Source: Neoscytalidium dimidiatum
Lineage: Eukaryota > Ascomycota > Dothideomycetes > Botryosphaeriales > Botryosphaeriaceae
NCBI GenBank assembly: GCA_037367355.1
Contig: CM074697.1
Location: 1,860,001 to 1,924,000 of the forward strand
Length of the DNA stretch: 64,000 bases
Direction of reading: 5' to 3'
The notes beneath the pieces are model-generated. The model ran no database searches. It saw only the letters and a program-made list of their open reading frames with translations, and had not been told where the DNA came from. The position numbers were made by a program, and so were the translations under genes. This document shows positions 1 through 10,802 of the stretch, in pieces (positions within the stretch are counted from its first letter, which is position 1; the number at the start of each line of letters is the position of its first letter).

Positions 1-238
1 TGCTCAAAAGACCTACAATACCTTGCAGTTCGGTGAGTGTTGTAATCCCAGAAGTCCCTCCTATGATTGGAACCATCGACGGTCTACCACTTACTTATCC
101 CTCTTTGTTGGTTTCAGCGATCACCGGAATTCTCGCGTATTGGATGCACAAGTCGGCGAATACCCCGTTAATGCGGTTGGCGCCTCTTTCGGAGGTGATC
201 AAGTGCTCTCAGATGACCGGTATCCAGGTGCCCGCTAA
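1..238 (+). CDS. C-terminal end of an unidentified protein (partial)
   Basis: This is the last 49 or so residues of a gene that starts left of the window. The exon to base 32 ends in CG. A textbook intron follows at 33-117, with donor GTGAGT at 33 and a pyrimidine-rich acceptor TTTGTTGGTTTCAG ending at 117. The second exon, 118-238, continues in phase to a TAA stop. The joined tail reads ...LQYLAVRDHRNSRVLDAQ... and ends DDRYPGAR. No family is recognised. The unspliced frame 33-302 is also open and begins inside the presumed intron, so it is the main alternative. The splice signals favour the joined model. Confidence 0.5.
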   Translation, partial: AQKTYNTLQFGECCNPRSPSYDWNHRRSTTYLSLFVGFSDHRNSRVLDAQVGEYPVNAVGASFGGDQVLSDDRYPGAR

Positions 239-1051
239 CGAGAATACACAGTTTTCTGATGGTCCTCCGTGCTCAGTCAAACCAAGGTCAATAATGGAGT
301 GACTCATGCAAGTTTCGTCGTTGTGGGGAAGACGTTATAGCATATTCCATCTCGACGCTCTCAATGTCGTCGCTTTTTTGGCATCTGCGGGCGCTTCTAA
401 TGTGTATTCCAATAAGCATCATTGGGGAAAGAGTAATGCGTCCAAGCGTGATTGTTCCTCAGAGCGTGTGACAACTCTTCAATGTTGATACAGCCCCAAA
501 TCAATGCAAGCTCAGCGCTGGCCAATGTGGGGGAACTATGTTCGAGTTCCTCTTGTTTCCATGCCAAGCTTTGCTCGCTTATAACTCTGTGGAAAGTCAC
601 AGCGACCTCTGTTTCCACATTGTTAACTTTTGGAGGGCTCTCCCTTACATAACGTAATGACCATGACAAGTCGGAAGGATCTGCCGGAAAAGGAAAAAGT
701 AGGACACAGCCGGGAGATGAGGCAAAAGTGAAAAAGAATGAGTTTGTTTCAGAGTGACCTGGTAAACGGCAGTAACTATGATCGCCGGTTTTTCGCAGAC
801 CAGACTTATTCACTTCACTTACCAGCTATATGGGGACGGCGTCTGCGGCGCATACGGCGTCGGGCGGTGCTCGATCTGGCCGACGCAACTGATAACGGTT
901 ACATAATCCAGCCCGTTCCCTGGTATCACTCCGCACTTTCTGCAGCTGCCTGTGCTCGACCTCTGTCAATTATCTTCTTTGACCAACGCCAATTTCTCGT
1001 TACGGCTGTTGTCTCACGTCGCATTCCGCTTGAAAGAACCATACAGCAGCG
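239..1051. other. intergenic, 5' leader of the agmatinase-like gene
   Basis: No coding sequence can be supported here. Open frames at 397-813 (minus) and 738-1100 (plus) lack any recognisable motif and overlap each other and the next gene. The stretch probably holds the terminator of the left gene and the promoter and leader of the ureohydrolase gene. No clear TATA box was picked out. Confidence 0.5.
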
Positions 1052-2546
1052 ATGCATCTCACGCTGCTGGCGCTTGGCTGCGCTGCCTCGTTGCCGCTGA
1101 CCTCTCTTGCCCATGCCGGTCACCACGATGACGGCGCAGAGCCCATCGACGTGAATATTCTTGAACAGAAATGGGGAACCGATGTAGGGACAAGCAACTC
1201 CTTGTAGTGTTGGGACAAGAGAAAGCGCTGACAGCTTGCAGTGGGGTTTCTCCGGCATCTCGACATTCGCCCACTTGCCGCACGTGAAGTGCCTGATTGA
1301 TCCGGACACGTCTTTCGACATTGGCATCATTGGCGCGCCCTTTGATACGGCAGTCAGCTATAGGCCTGGTATGTGGTGATTTCATAGTCTACAGTATTTT
1401 CTGTTTACACCATAGCAAGTGTTGCTCCATTGTTCCTCAATTGTTACCATCTCTAAGTCTGAGAAAGAGATGACAATCTATTTTCTTTTTTTTTTTTGAT
1501 CGATGCATATTTCTTCCTAGTGCTTGAAAAGAACAGTCCTGCATGGCATTCTCTTGAGACTTTCTCGACATAAACGCTAATATGATGCAGGTGCTCGCTT
1601 TGGCCCTCGTGCTATTCGTGCTGGCTCAGCCCGACAAACGTCATTCCGCGGTTTCAACCCACGTGCTGGCATGAACCCTTACACCTCATGGGCGACCATC
1701 ATCGACTGTGGCGATATTCCAGTGACGCCTTTTGACAACGCCCTGGCTCTACGCCAAATGAGCGAGGCCTTCGTCGAGCTGGGAAAGCGCGCTCCGTCCT
1801 CCGGCTCCGTCGGCTCGTCGTCAGCCTACCGCTCCAAGTCCAAGCTCCTCACGCTCGGTGGCGACCACAGCATTGCGCTGCCGGCGCTGCGCGCTCTCAA
1901 GGCTATTCATGGTCAGCCCATCTCCGTCGTGCACTTCGACGCGCACCTGGACACCTGGCACCCGGCCAAGTATCCCTCGGCCTGGATCGACCCGACGGAC
2001 GACACGACTCAGTCTTTCTTTAACCACGGTTCCATGTTCTGGATCGCCTCGACTGAGGGACTCATCGCCAACGGATCCAGCGTGCACGCCGGCCTGCGTA
2101 CCCGCCTGGCTGGTGACGACGACACGGATTGGGTCGACGACTCGGCACAGGGGTGGCACCGGATCTCCACGGACGACATTGATGACATTGGAGCAAAGGG
2201 TGTCATCGAAAAGATCATCAGCAGTGTCGGGACTGAAACCCCAGTCTACCTCTCCATTGACATCGACGTTATTGACCCCGGCATGGCGCCGGCGACCGGC
2301 ACGCCCGAACCCGGTGGATGGACCACGCGTGAGTTGATTCGCATTCTGAGGGGCATCGAGTTATTGAACGTGGTCGGTGCCGATATTGTCGAGGTCAGCC
2401 CGAGCTATGACGGACCCGGCGAGAACACGGCGTTGGCGGCGGCACAGGTTGGCTACGAGATCTTGACTAGTATGGTCAAGAGGGGTCTATTGGATCAGGG
2501 CAAGGTTGAGGCGGAAAAGAAGGAAAAGGGCAAGGACGAGCTGTGA
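1052..2546 (+). CDS. secreted agmatinase-like ureohydrolase
   Basis: The gene encodes a 404-aa ureohydrolase (arginase/agmatinase fold). By family it would hydrolyse agmatine or a related guanidino compound to a polyamine plus urea. Exons are 1052-1183, 1242-1368 and 1591-2546; the phases agree and a branch-like GCTAAT precedes the last acceptor. The first 20-22 residues form a hydrophobic signal peptide ending near LAHA, so entry into the secretory pathway is likely. The fold's metal ligands are visible: GGDHS (His about 179), DAHLD (about 203-207) and SIDIDVIDP (Asp about 311 and 313). Upstream sits the typical WGFSGI...FAHLPH and [13 protein letters not shown] segment, split across exons 2 and 3. 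The length suits fungal secreted agmatinases. The exact substrate, agmatine or another guanidine, cannot be read from sequence. Confidence 0.88.
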
Positions 2547-3132
2547 AAGGGCAAAGCACAGTGCATGAAGAGGGGCTAGGTGTTATCGTGGGCAAACAGG
2601 CGTCATAGAAGACGGGAGAATCTAGGGAGACACTGGGATGATGGTGGTGGTAGTGAGATGTTTCTAAGCCAAACCCGAGACGCAAGCGAGGGCACTTCCT
2701 GGCATGTACTGTAACGAGATCGCAACGGAAAAAAAAAATACAATGAACGACGAGCGGAGGACGCCGCTGGAGGTTGTATGGGCGATATAATGAGAGCAAC
2801 GACCTTTAAACACTCTTAAACTTGAAAAATCATGCGCCATCGATCCTCTCTGATGACACGACTTCTGAATATCGAGCGACATGTAGATGAGCAGCAGCTC
2901 AGATTCAGGTTTCGTCTATGAGACATAGGCATACATGCTCCTATGGATCAACATCGAAGGGCACTTTGAAGTTGAGCAACACCGGGGAATAAGTAGAAAA
3001 CATGCCATCATGGCCCGCCCAAAACCCCCAACGCCTATCCTCTTGCAGGCGGAAGTGGATCGAAGTAGAATGCATGTGAAATCTAGGTGGTGATTCTGCG
3101 GGCAAAGAAAAAAAGAGTAGGAGAGGCTGCGA
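2547..3132. other. convergent intergenic (3' regions)
   Basis: Tail-to-tail spacer between the ureohydrolase gene and the CHMP3 gene. It should hold both 3' UTRs and poly(A) signals. An A-rich run lies near 2729-2741. No gene or repeat was seen. Confidence 0.6.
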
Positions 3133-3874
3133 TCAACTTTTCAGAGCCTCCAATCTGCCGCGCATCTCGCTTAGCATCTCCTCCGGATCCTCCTCTTCCT
3201 CGTCGGCATGGACGGGCTGGTTGGGCAGCTCGAGGTCCTGCTTGGGCTCCTGAGCCTGGGAGATCTTGTCCTTTAAAACCTCGCTGAGAACCTTGTCGAC
3301 CTCGGACTCGGCCTCGTCATCCTCACCCTCAAGCAGCTCCGTGTCAGGCAGCGAGTCGCCAACCATCTCTTCGATGATGCCGGCCTTGACGAGCTCCTGA
3401 CTGAGCTCGCGCATGGTGCCGGTCAGCTCAGGTAGGCGCACGAGTGTGTTGACGTCCTTCATGATGCCGGTGGAGGCGCGGATGCTGCCTTCAATCTTAC
3501 GGACGGAAAAGGCCTCGTTGACCTGCATCTGCACGCTCTGCAACTGCGCCTTGCTGGTATGAAGGCGCGAGCTTTGCTTTCGTACGCGGATCAGCTCCTT
3601 CGCGAACACACGGGTGTCCTGGGCGGCCTGCTTGGCCATGGCCGGGTTGCGCTGGGCACGCTTCGAGGCCTGGACGATGTAGCTCTTGGTCTTCTGCTCG
3701 GCCTGCTTCAGTTGCATGATGTCGCGGTCGAGCTTGCGAACGTTGGCGCGCACTAGGGCGTTACATTTCCGTTTCTTGATCCATGTTAGAGAGACCGGCT
3801 TTTACTGTCAGGCGGGCGAGACCGACTTGCTCTTCGGGCGTGGGCTTCCACAGGAACGACTTGATGGTCTCCAT
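3133..3874 (-). CDS. VPS24: ESCRT-III subunit CHMP3/Vps24
   Basis: The gene encodes a 229-aa Snf7-family protein, the ESCRT-III subunit that polymerises on endosomal membranes during multivesicular body sorting. Exon 1 is 3874-3827 (16 codons) and exon 2 is 3774-3133. Exon 1 starts METIKSFLWKPTPEEQ and exon 2 resumes with KRKCNALVRANVRKLDRDI, the canonical Vps24 helix 1 with its basic face. The protein then shows the long helical hairpin, the LVRLPEL region, an acidic C-terminal half and a terminal MIM1-like helix (EEMLSEMRGRLEALKS). The 52-nt intron has a non-consensus GTCGGT donor but a good CTAAC branch site. The length matches family members of about 220-230 aa. The gene is divergent from the p23 gene. 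Confidence 0.9.
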
Positions 3875-4595
3875 GGTGCAGTCGGGTGCTGCAGCGGCGG
3901 TCGACGCGCGCAGCGGGAGCGACGGAGGGGCGGACAGCGGGCGGGCGGCGGGTGCAATGGGGGTGAGGCTGGGCTGCGACGGTGTTCTGGGGCGGGTCGC
4001 GCACACGCGGTGCGTGGAGCAGCAGGCTGTAAGGCAGGCGTCACGGCGGCGGTGGTGCGTGGTGCAGATGGGGGAGGCTCTGGGGCACTCCGGGCGGGCC
4101 CAAGCGCGGAGGGTATGTAGGATCGGGTCTTGGGCTTGGTGACGTTGTTTGTGGCGGCCTGGCGGGCAAGCTCGCGGGGCAGCTCCCGCGTGCGAGGGCC
4201 CGAGAGCAGCGCCCAGCCAGAGCCCGCTGGCTGCGCTGTTCGACAGCAGAGCTGGCCTAGCCGGCACTGCGCTGCACGGCGGCGGATTATTCCAGCAGTG
4301 ACTCGCCTGCTGCAGAACATTGTTGTCCCCAGCATCCGCATCGGCCCGCATGCTCTTCCCGCTGCTGGCAGTGCTGTTCCTGGCGCCAATTTCTACTGCC
4401 TTCTACAGCAATCCTCAGCCTCGTGCGCTAGCGAGCCTGCCTCTACAACTCCCACTGACAGCTTCCTGTCCTCTCCCAGCCAGCATCAACTAAGCCTCCA
4501 CCATTCAACCTCACCACCATCGCTGTGACCTCTCGATCCGACCGCATTCTATCTCGACGCCCGCGCGCTCTGCATCACAACATCTCCGCACAGCC
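3875..4595. other. divergent promoter region between VPS24 and SBA1
   Basis: About 720 bp of GC-rich sequence between two head-to-head starts, so it probably carries both promoters and leaders. Long open frames run through it on both strands, but they are low-complexity Arg/Pro/Ala readings of GC-rich DNA and are not supported as genes. Confidence 0.6.
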
Positions 4596-5527
4596 ATGTC
4601 GCAGCCTCTGACTCCCGAAGGTACGGATGCCCCGCCAATCACCTCAGCCCCGTCGCATTCCACAGCCTGCTAGTTGCGCCTGCATTGCCCAGCAGCACCT
4701 CGACCTGCGCTGCGCACGAGTCGAAGCTTTGATGGCAGCGCGCTGCGCGACCCTATTGCCTGCCCGCCAGTGCCCGCTGTCGCCTTGCTCGCTGCGCCAT
4801 TCACGCCCGCCCCCGCATCTCTGTCCCCAAATGTGCCACAAACAGTCCTGCTAACGCGCTGGAGCAGTGCTCTGGGCCCAGCGCTCGTCGGCCACCGACC
4901 CGGAGCGCAACCACGTCTTTCTGACCATCTCCGCCCCGGACGTGCCGAAGGAGAAATTGAAGCTGGACGTACAACCCACCAAGGTCTCCTTCAGCGGCCA
5001 TTCAGAGCTGAAGAACGTCGACTACAAGGTGGAGCTTGAGCTGTACGCCGAAATCATTCCCGAGGAGACAAAGATCAACCACACCGGCAAGAACATCGAG
5101 ATGGTCCTGCGCAAGAAGGAACTCAAGGAGGAGTACTGGCCGCGCCTGCTCAAGGAGAGCAAAAAGCTTCACTTCCTGAAGACCGACTTCGATAAGGTAT
5201 GCCCACGGATGTCCCGTAGCACCACCAGAGGACTGACGCATTCTTGACTAGTGGGTCGACGAGGACGAGCAGGATGAGGCTGCCGACGACGACTACCTCG
5301 CGAACATGGGCGGCATGCCCGGCATGGGTGGCGATGGCGGCTTTGGCGGCATCGACTTCTCGAAGCTAGGCGGCGGTGCTGGCGGGATGCCCGACCTTGG
5401 TGATCTGGGCGATGCCGCCGGCGGAGAGGGTGATGACGGCTCCGACGATGATGACATGCCTGAGCTCGAGGGCGACAAGCCTGAAGGCGACAAGCCCGCC
5501 GCCGCCGAGACGAAGGCGAGTTCGTAG
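4596..5527 (+). CDS. SBA1: HSP90 co-chaperone p23/Sba1
   Basis: The gene encodes a 209-aa p23 protein that binds the ATP-bound, closed HSP90 dimer and slows its ATPase. Exons are 4596-4620, 4868-5196 and 5252-5527. The 247-nt first intron is long for this window and splits codon 9. The CS domain spans about residues 8-118: it opens with VLWAQRSS, keeps the HVFLTI strand and ends with the p23 signature WPRLLKE. After it come a short Trp-containing acidic linker (WVDEDEQDEA) and a Gly/Met-rich tail with repeated GGMPGMGG-like units, typical of fungal Sba1. The C-terminus is highly acidic. The protein is cytosolic and nuclear. Both intron phases agree. Confidence 0.93.
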
Positions 5528-6838
5528 GTGAACGCCGCCTTGTCTGACGCCTCGCACGTATGAAACGGTGAATGATTTAACGAGTGAAGGCAAGACCGCA
5601 GAAGTATTTAGCGATTTAGGATCAAAGGAACATGAAAGGGAAGAGCTTGTATTGTGCGGAGAAGGCAATGGAAAAGAATCTTTCGGAGATCAAGTGCTTA
5701 GGAGAATAAAGGGAAAACAGCGAGAGATGATGGGATTGAGCGTTCTATGAAGGCGGTGAAGGGTTGAGGACGGCTAAGCAACTCCCTCCCAATTCTGATG
5801 ACATAATTGCTGTCACTATTCCGTCCGGAGTGAAAGACGAAAAAAATTAGCATTCACCAGCCACGAAGCTCTACGATCTATGATCTCTTGCCGTTCCTCT
5901 CCTGGTGCATTTGTGTTTCCTTACTGCTTCTCGATTCTCTTTTCCATAATCAGGTAAAAACCGCTGCTTAGATACGGTGCGGCATTGAGATACTCTCATG
6001 CATTAAATGAATCAACGACCAACCCTACGTCCTGCTCGATTTTTTTCCTTTCCCTTCTATTTCTCTCATGTATACTAGTTCCACATCTCAATCTCCTTTC
6101 TGATATGTTTCTCAATATGTACAATGCCTCACACCACATTCCTTATATTAATGAGGTTGAGCTTCGAAGGGCGTGACGTTGATACGCCAAGATGCAAAGT
6201 AAAGGAAGCATGAGTCCTTCATTGGAGATAATATGATGCTTCGAGGGGACGGGAAAGAGCCACATGAAATAAGCCACTCGTTTTGGCAAAGGAACCCCAA
6301 AGTCCTTTATTCGAGAAGAGAAGTGATGACTGAGATTACATGTGCCAAGCCGACCCTCATACACCTTTCGCGCTTACGCCTACCTTTAACCCATCGGACG
6401 AGCAGTGTCAGACTCACGCTTCAGCTCTTGGACTCTTCGAGTTGCATATGCATTTATTTGGATAGAAGACTCTACCGTATCTCTCCCTCTCTCCCCCTCT
6501 CTTTCTTTTAGACTACTCCCGCTCTCCAACCCTGACGAGACAGTGACAAGAAACGGCTAGGAATGAGGATATTTATCGTTGCAAGACGGGCCAGATAATC
6601 TGCCAGGGCGGCGCCTGACCCCCAAATCGCCATTTGCCCACTGTCTCCTGGACACGACTCCGTTTGCCCTCTCTCCGCAGCACGAACTATATGCATAAAT
6701 CCTTCCCATTCCGCGCTTTTCCATACTTTTAAGCACCCAAGACGCACCCATGATGAGCCGAAGATTCATCAGTCCAACCATGCGTACAGTGAAATTCACA
6801 CACTCCCTCCGATGCAGCGGACGAAAGTAGCTGTTTGC
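5528..6838. other. convergent intergenic, 1.3 kb
   Basis: Spacer between the SBA1 and NatA auxiliary subunit 3' ends. Pyrimidine-rich runs occur around 6030-6080 and 6478-6510. The open frames on both strands show no motifs. No gene, tRNA or mobile element was found. Confidence 0.5.
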
Positions 6839-9501
6839 TTAGAAGACCGCCTCAGGCCACTTTTTGCTAGCCTCCTCCTCAAATCTCTTCAACACATCCT
6901 CTTCGCTGCCCCATTCTCTGAGCGCGTCGCGCATGGCGCGGGCATCTTCAAGGTTGAAATGAACATCGTCCTTGGAGAGCAGGCGCAGCGCCTCAATCTC
7001 ATTAGCGATACCGCTCTTCTTCGGGTCGAGCGCATAGCGAGCCTTTAAGCCAGCCAGAACATGTGCTGCGCTATTGGCGTGCTTCTTGAGGTAGGCTGCG
7101 TTGAAAGCTGCCGGTGATGTGCCGTTCGGAATAATGGTAAAACTGCTATCGATGACGGCCTTTACAGGAGCCTCAAGCTTTTCGCCCTCAGGAAGGGTGT
7201 TGACTGCGAGCAACTAAGTAAGCTAATCCTTCTTATGCGAGATTACAAGACGTGTAAGACTCACGTGTCTGCTTGAACCGGACAGTCTGGTGGTGGAGAG
7301 TAGCGTTTTCCGCATCGATCTCGTGGGCAGAACGGAGGCACTTGAGCGCAAGTAGCCACTTTTCTATAAAACAAAGAAGGCGTTAGCGACCAGGAATGGC
7401 AAGCCAACGTCTGGATATTGCTTACTTCTGCGGAAGAAGACCTCAAAGCCGACGTTTTGGGCCTCAATCGATTTAGGGCTGCTTTGTAGCAGTGGGCTAA
7501 GGTACTTCATGGCATCCTCCAGTGGTGTTGTCGTCTCCCTTAGCTTGAGCCCTTGGGGATCAGTATCTTCCTTCTTTGGTTGACCATCGGCATCTAACGC
7601 GGGCTTGGTCCCCGCCTTCCTTTCTTTCTCCTTCTTCGTCTTCTTGGCCTTCTTCGCAGCCGCACCATTTGTTTGAGGTCTTGCAAGCTCCGGTTTATCA
7701 TGCAAGAGCGTGTATATCTTGATGGCCGAGATCGCGGCGCGGGTGTAGAAAGGGTGCGCACGCAGGCCGTCCTCCCATCTGACCATATCCACGTAAGCTC
7801 GGATCTGCCCCTTGCGGAGAGAAAAGGTATGGAAATCGAATTGGTCCTCTTCCCACACCCCGAAGATGTCGTGTACGGCCAAGAAGCGCTTTAGCGCAAG
7901 ACCCAGCTCGCCCTGTCTGAAATATGCTTCGCCGTCTTCAATGAGATACCACATGCACTGCATGTCATGTAGATCGCCCAGCGCACCGCCGACAGCCTCG
8001 TTCCGCGTGAATTTACTCATCGTATCGATCGCTTTTTCGTTCTCATTGTTGCGGAGCTGATATTTAGCGCACTTGGTGTTGATGTAACGATCCTTCTCGT
8101 CCAACTCCCTGGCTTCGTTCATAAGCTCGGCCGCCTTCTGGGTATTGCCATAGTGTTTCCATATCCGGGCCTTGGTCATCGTGTAATCAACAAATTCAGG
8201 GTCCGTCTCGATGGCACGGTCGATGTAGTCCAGAGCCTTAGCCAAGTCACGACTAAGATGGAAGTTGTAGTGCTGGGCAAGGAAATAGAGGACGGCAGGG
8301 CTGAATCTGTCAGCAGACTCGCCGTTGGTTTCCTTACGCTCTTCCGATTCATAGCCAAGAACCAGTTCCGCAATAGTCGTCTTCTTTGCAGCATCTTGGT
8401 ACAGCGCCTTGACGTTGTTGAAGGTCGAAGGCACGCCCTTGCTGAGCATGCGTCTCAGATAGCTGTCAGCGGCGGTGCGGAAACTATCGCCTGATGTGCG
8501 TCAGTCGTTGCCGAATCCTGGGGCATGAGAGCACCAACCTTCCAAAAAGTCCAGCGGTATTCTGTGCGGGGCATCACATCTCGGATTTTCCTCCGCGTAG
8601 GACGAGTACAACTCGACCAGCTTATCCACATCTTCGGGGTGCGATCGATTCAATCCAAGCGACTTCTCCAACCCATCGTAATAAGCGCGATACTCGGCGT
8701 TGCGCTCGAGAAGCTCTCGATAGGCTTTCTCGGCCTCGGGCTTGCGGTCGAGCCTCAGCAGGTACTGTGCACGAAGCTCCATGACAGCGGTACGGTCGAC
8801 ATTGGTCTTGTATATAGACTCCAGGTGCTTGAGCGCAGCCTCGGTGTCACCCTTTTCGGCGATAATAGTATTCTTGTAGAGCGATGCCTCGGAGTGCTCG
8901 ATGTCTGAGCGCGGGGGTGGAGTCTTCAGGGTCTGCTCGTAGCGCTCGAGGATGTCAATGGCGTCGGCATGCTGACCAGCGAGGTGGAAGGCGACGGCCA
9001 GAGCTGTCCAATTTTGACGCAGCTGAGGGCGCGCCTTGAGCATGGTGCGACGGCTTTCAATGTAGCCCTGGTAGTCCCGGACCTGGATCTGGAGAGTGGC
9101 CAGGTCGCGCTGAATCTGTAGCGACTCAGGCTCGAGGCGCAAGGCAAATTTGTAGGCCTTGATGGCCTCATCATAATTTTTCGCGGAGCGGTACAGAATG
9201 CCGTAGACGTGCCAGCAGATATGCGATTTCACGTCGTTCTTGAGAGCAATCTTGGCTAGAGCGAAGGCCTCGTCCGTCTGGCCCTGGGAATTGAGGATCA
9301 GGGCCTTCATAGCCTGCGTATCGCCATGATTGGGGTTCTTCTTAAGGATCTGCTCGGCAGCCTTAATACCTGGGCGCAGGTCAGCTCAGCTTTCGGGCAG
9401 GCTGGCAGGCCGGACGCACCCTTCTTGTACTGCTTGGTCTCATAATTTTTGACCAGCTGCCGGAACAGCGAGTTCTCCTTGGAGCTTAGCGGCTGCGGCA
9501 T
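6839..9501 (-). CDS. NAT1: NatA N-terminal acetyltransferase auxiliary subunit (NAA15/Nat1)
   Basis: The gene encodes an 813-aa TPR scaffold of the NatA complex, which anchors the catalytic Naa10 subunit to ribosomes for co-translational N-terminal acetylation. Exons are 9501-9420, 9369-8539, 8490-7426, 7363-7265 and 7203-6839, and all phases agree. The start MPQPLSSKENSLFRQLVKNYE is the classic family N-terminus. TPR-like units follow (HGDTQAMKALILNSQG, SHICWHVYGILYRSAKNYDEAIKAY). A Lys-rich stretch (AAKKAKKTKKEKERK) lies around residues 590-610, as in homologues. The C-terminal helices are present and the length is usual for the family. The last acceptor is set at TCGCAG before 7203 by phase; an earlier TTAG at 7213 would shift the frame. 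Confidence 0.92.
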
Positions 9502-10802
9502 GACGGACGAAGGGCGGCGGTCGTTTGAGGCTCAGCGCGGCTGGCGGGGATAGCAGATAGGAGCGGCAGCTTGGAGCGGCAGCTTGGAGCCGGGGGAGCG
9601 CGGTCGCGTGAGAGTAGGCGGGGCGGGGCGGAGGCGGAGGGGTGAGAGAGTGGGCAGATGAAGCAATGGGTTCAGACACTCATCTGCGCCGGCGCCCGTT
9701 GGTCTCTGGAGATTGGCCTGGGTGACGGCTGCGGAGGAGGCTCTGGCCAGGTGGATGCTCCCGCTCGGGGCGCGTGTGTGATGAGAGCAAGATCAATCGT
9801 TTCGCCGCACACCGCAGCCTCCGGAGTTCATCCGCTCCCCCCATCCCTCTCCCACGTCATTTCGCCTGTCTGTGTACGATGCGCACGCCTCCCCACTCCC
9901 TGACGCCTGTTAGTACCCTCCTGCCATCTCCGTCCTGGAGAATGAAGAAGGCCACGGCTCTCTTCCATACGGAGCAATGGCTTGGTCTATCGTTGAGGCG
10001 TCACATTTGGGTTTGTCCTCGGGTAGGAATGCTCTCATAGGACCCACGCAATTCAGCTGCCTCGCGCTGAATTTTCTCTGGCCTGCTCGTTGTAAACAAA
10101 ATGCCAGCCGCGAGGATACTAGTCCATAGAATATCGAGCAGCGCATCTCATCTCGTCTTAGCGAAGCAGGGCCCCGCCTCACGTGTATATTAGTTTCACA
10201 TTGTGGGAGCACTTAGCTTAAGACAGCGCGACACAACCGATTAGTACCTCTTGTTCCTGTAGCAGAGTTAAGTTTGTGTCATCTGCCACCAACTACCGGG
10301 GAGAACCTACAGGAACAGAATTGCCATAGGTACAGTCCGCGGAAATCCTGCAACGAGTCCTGAAAACTGGACGCTTTGCTTCATTGAGAACTCACGCCAG
10401 GCTCTTGAACGAGCCACCGGAAACGACATTCTTAAAGTTCAGGGAGTAAGGTTTACAGTTTGGAACCCGCTTGGCACTGAGTGGTCAATACCTTATTTTT
10501 TTTTGTTGACCAAGCATGCGATGGCCACACCGGACCTATAGAAATATGCAAACGCCCCTCATTGATTTCTGGCGCAAGCCACAAACAGTATAGGTAGTGT
10601 TGAATCATCAAGCAATCCATCCGCCAGAGTGTAAATGACAGACAATTTATTCGAGTTACAAATGAGATGCACAGTTGTGCTAGCTGGTAGCGCCTGCGGT
10701 AGCGCCCACGGTGTACGCCAAAACACCGCTATAACCCATCCACCTGCAAGTCTGGTCGCAATCTAAGCCTAGAATCGTAGCCAACGCAATAAGAAAAAGC
10801 AA
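9502..10802. other. intergenic, 1.3 kb (NAT1 promoter side)
   Basis: This is upstream of NAT1 and downstream of the next minus-strand gene. The GC-rich half next to NAT1 (9502-9900) is presumably promoter and leader, and a T-run sits at 10497-10504. No coding feature is supported. I looked for tRNA-like arms and found none convincing. Confidence 0.5.

Noticed and set aside
397..813. 138-aa open frame on the minus strand
   Set aside because: No motif and no splice support; it overlaps other frames in the leader of the agmatinase-like gene.
7204..7213. Acceptor TTAG at 7213 for the last NAT1 exon
   Set aside because: It would put the exon out of phase with the previous one; the CGCAG before 7203 keeps the frame.
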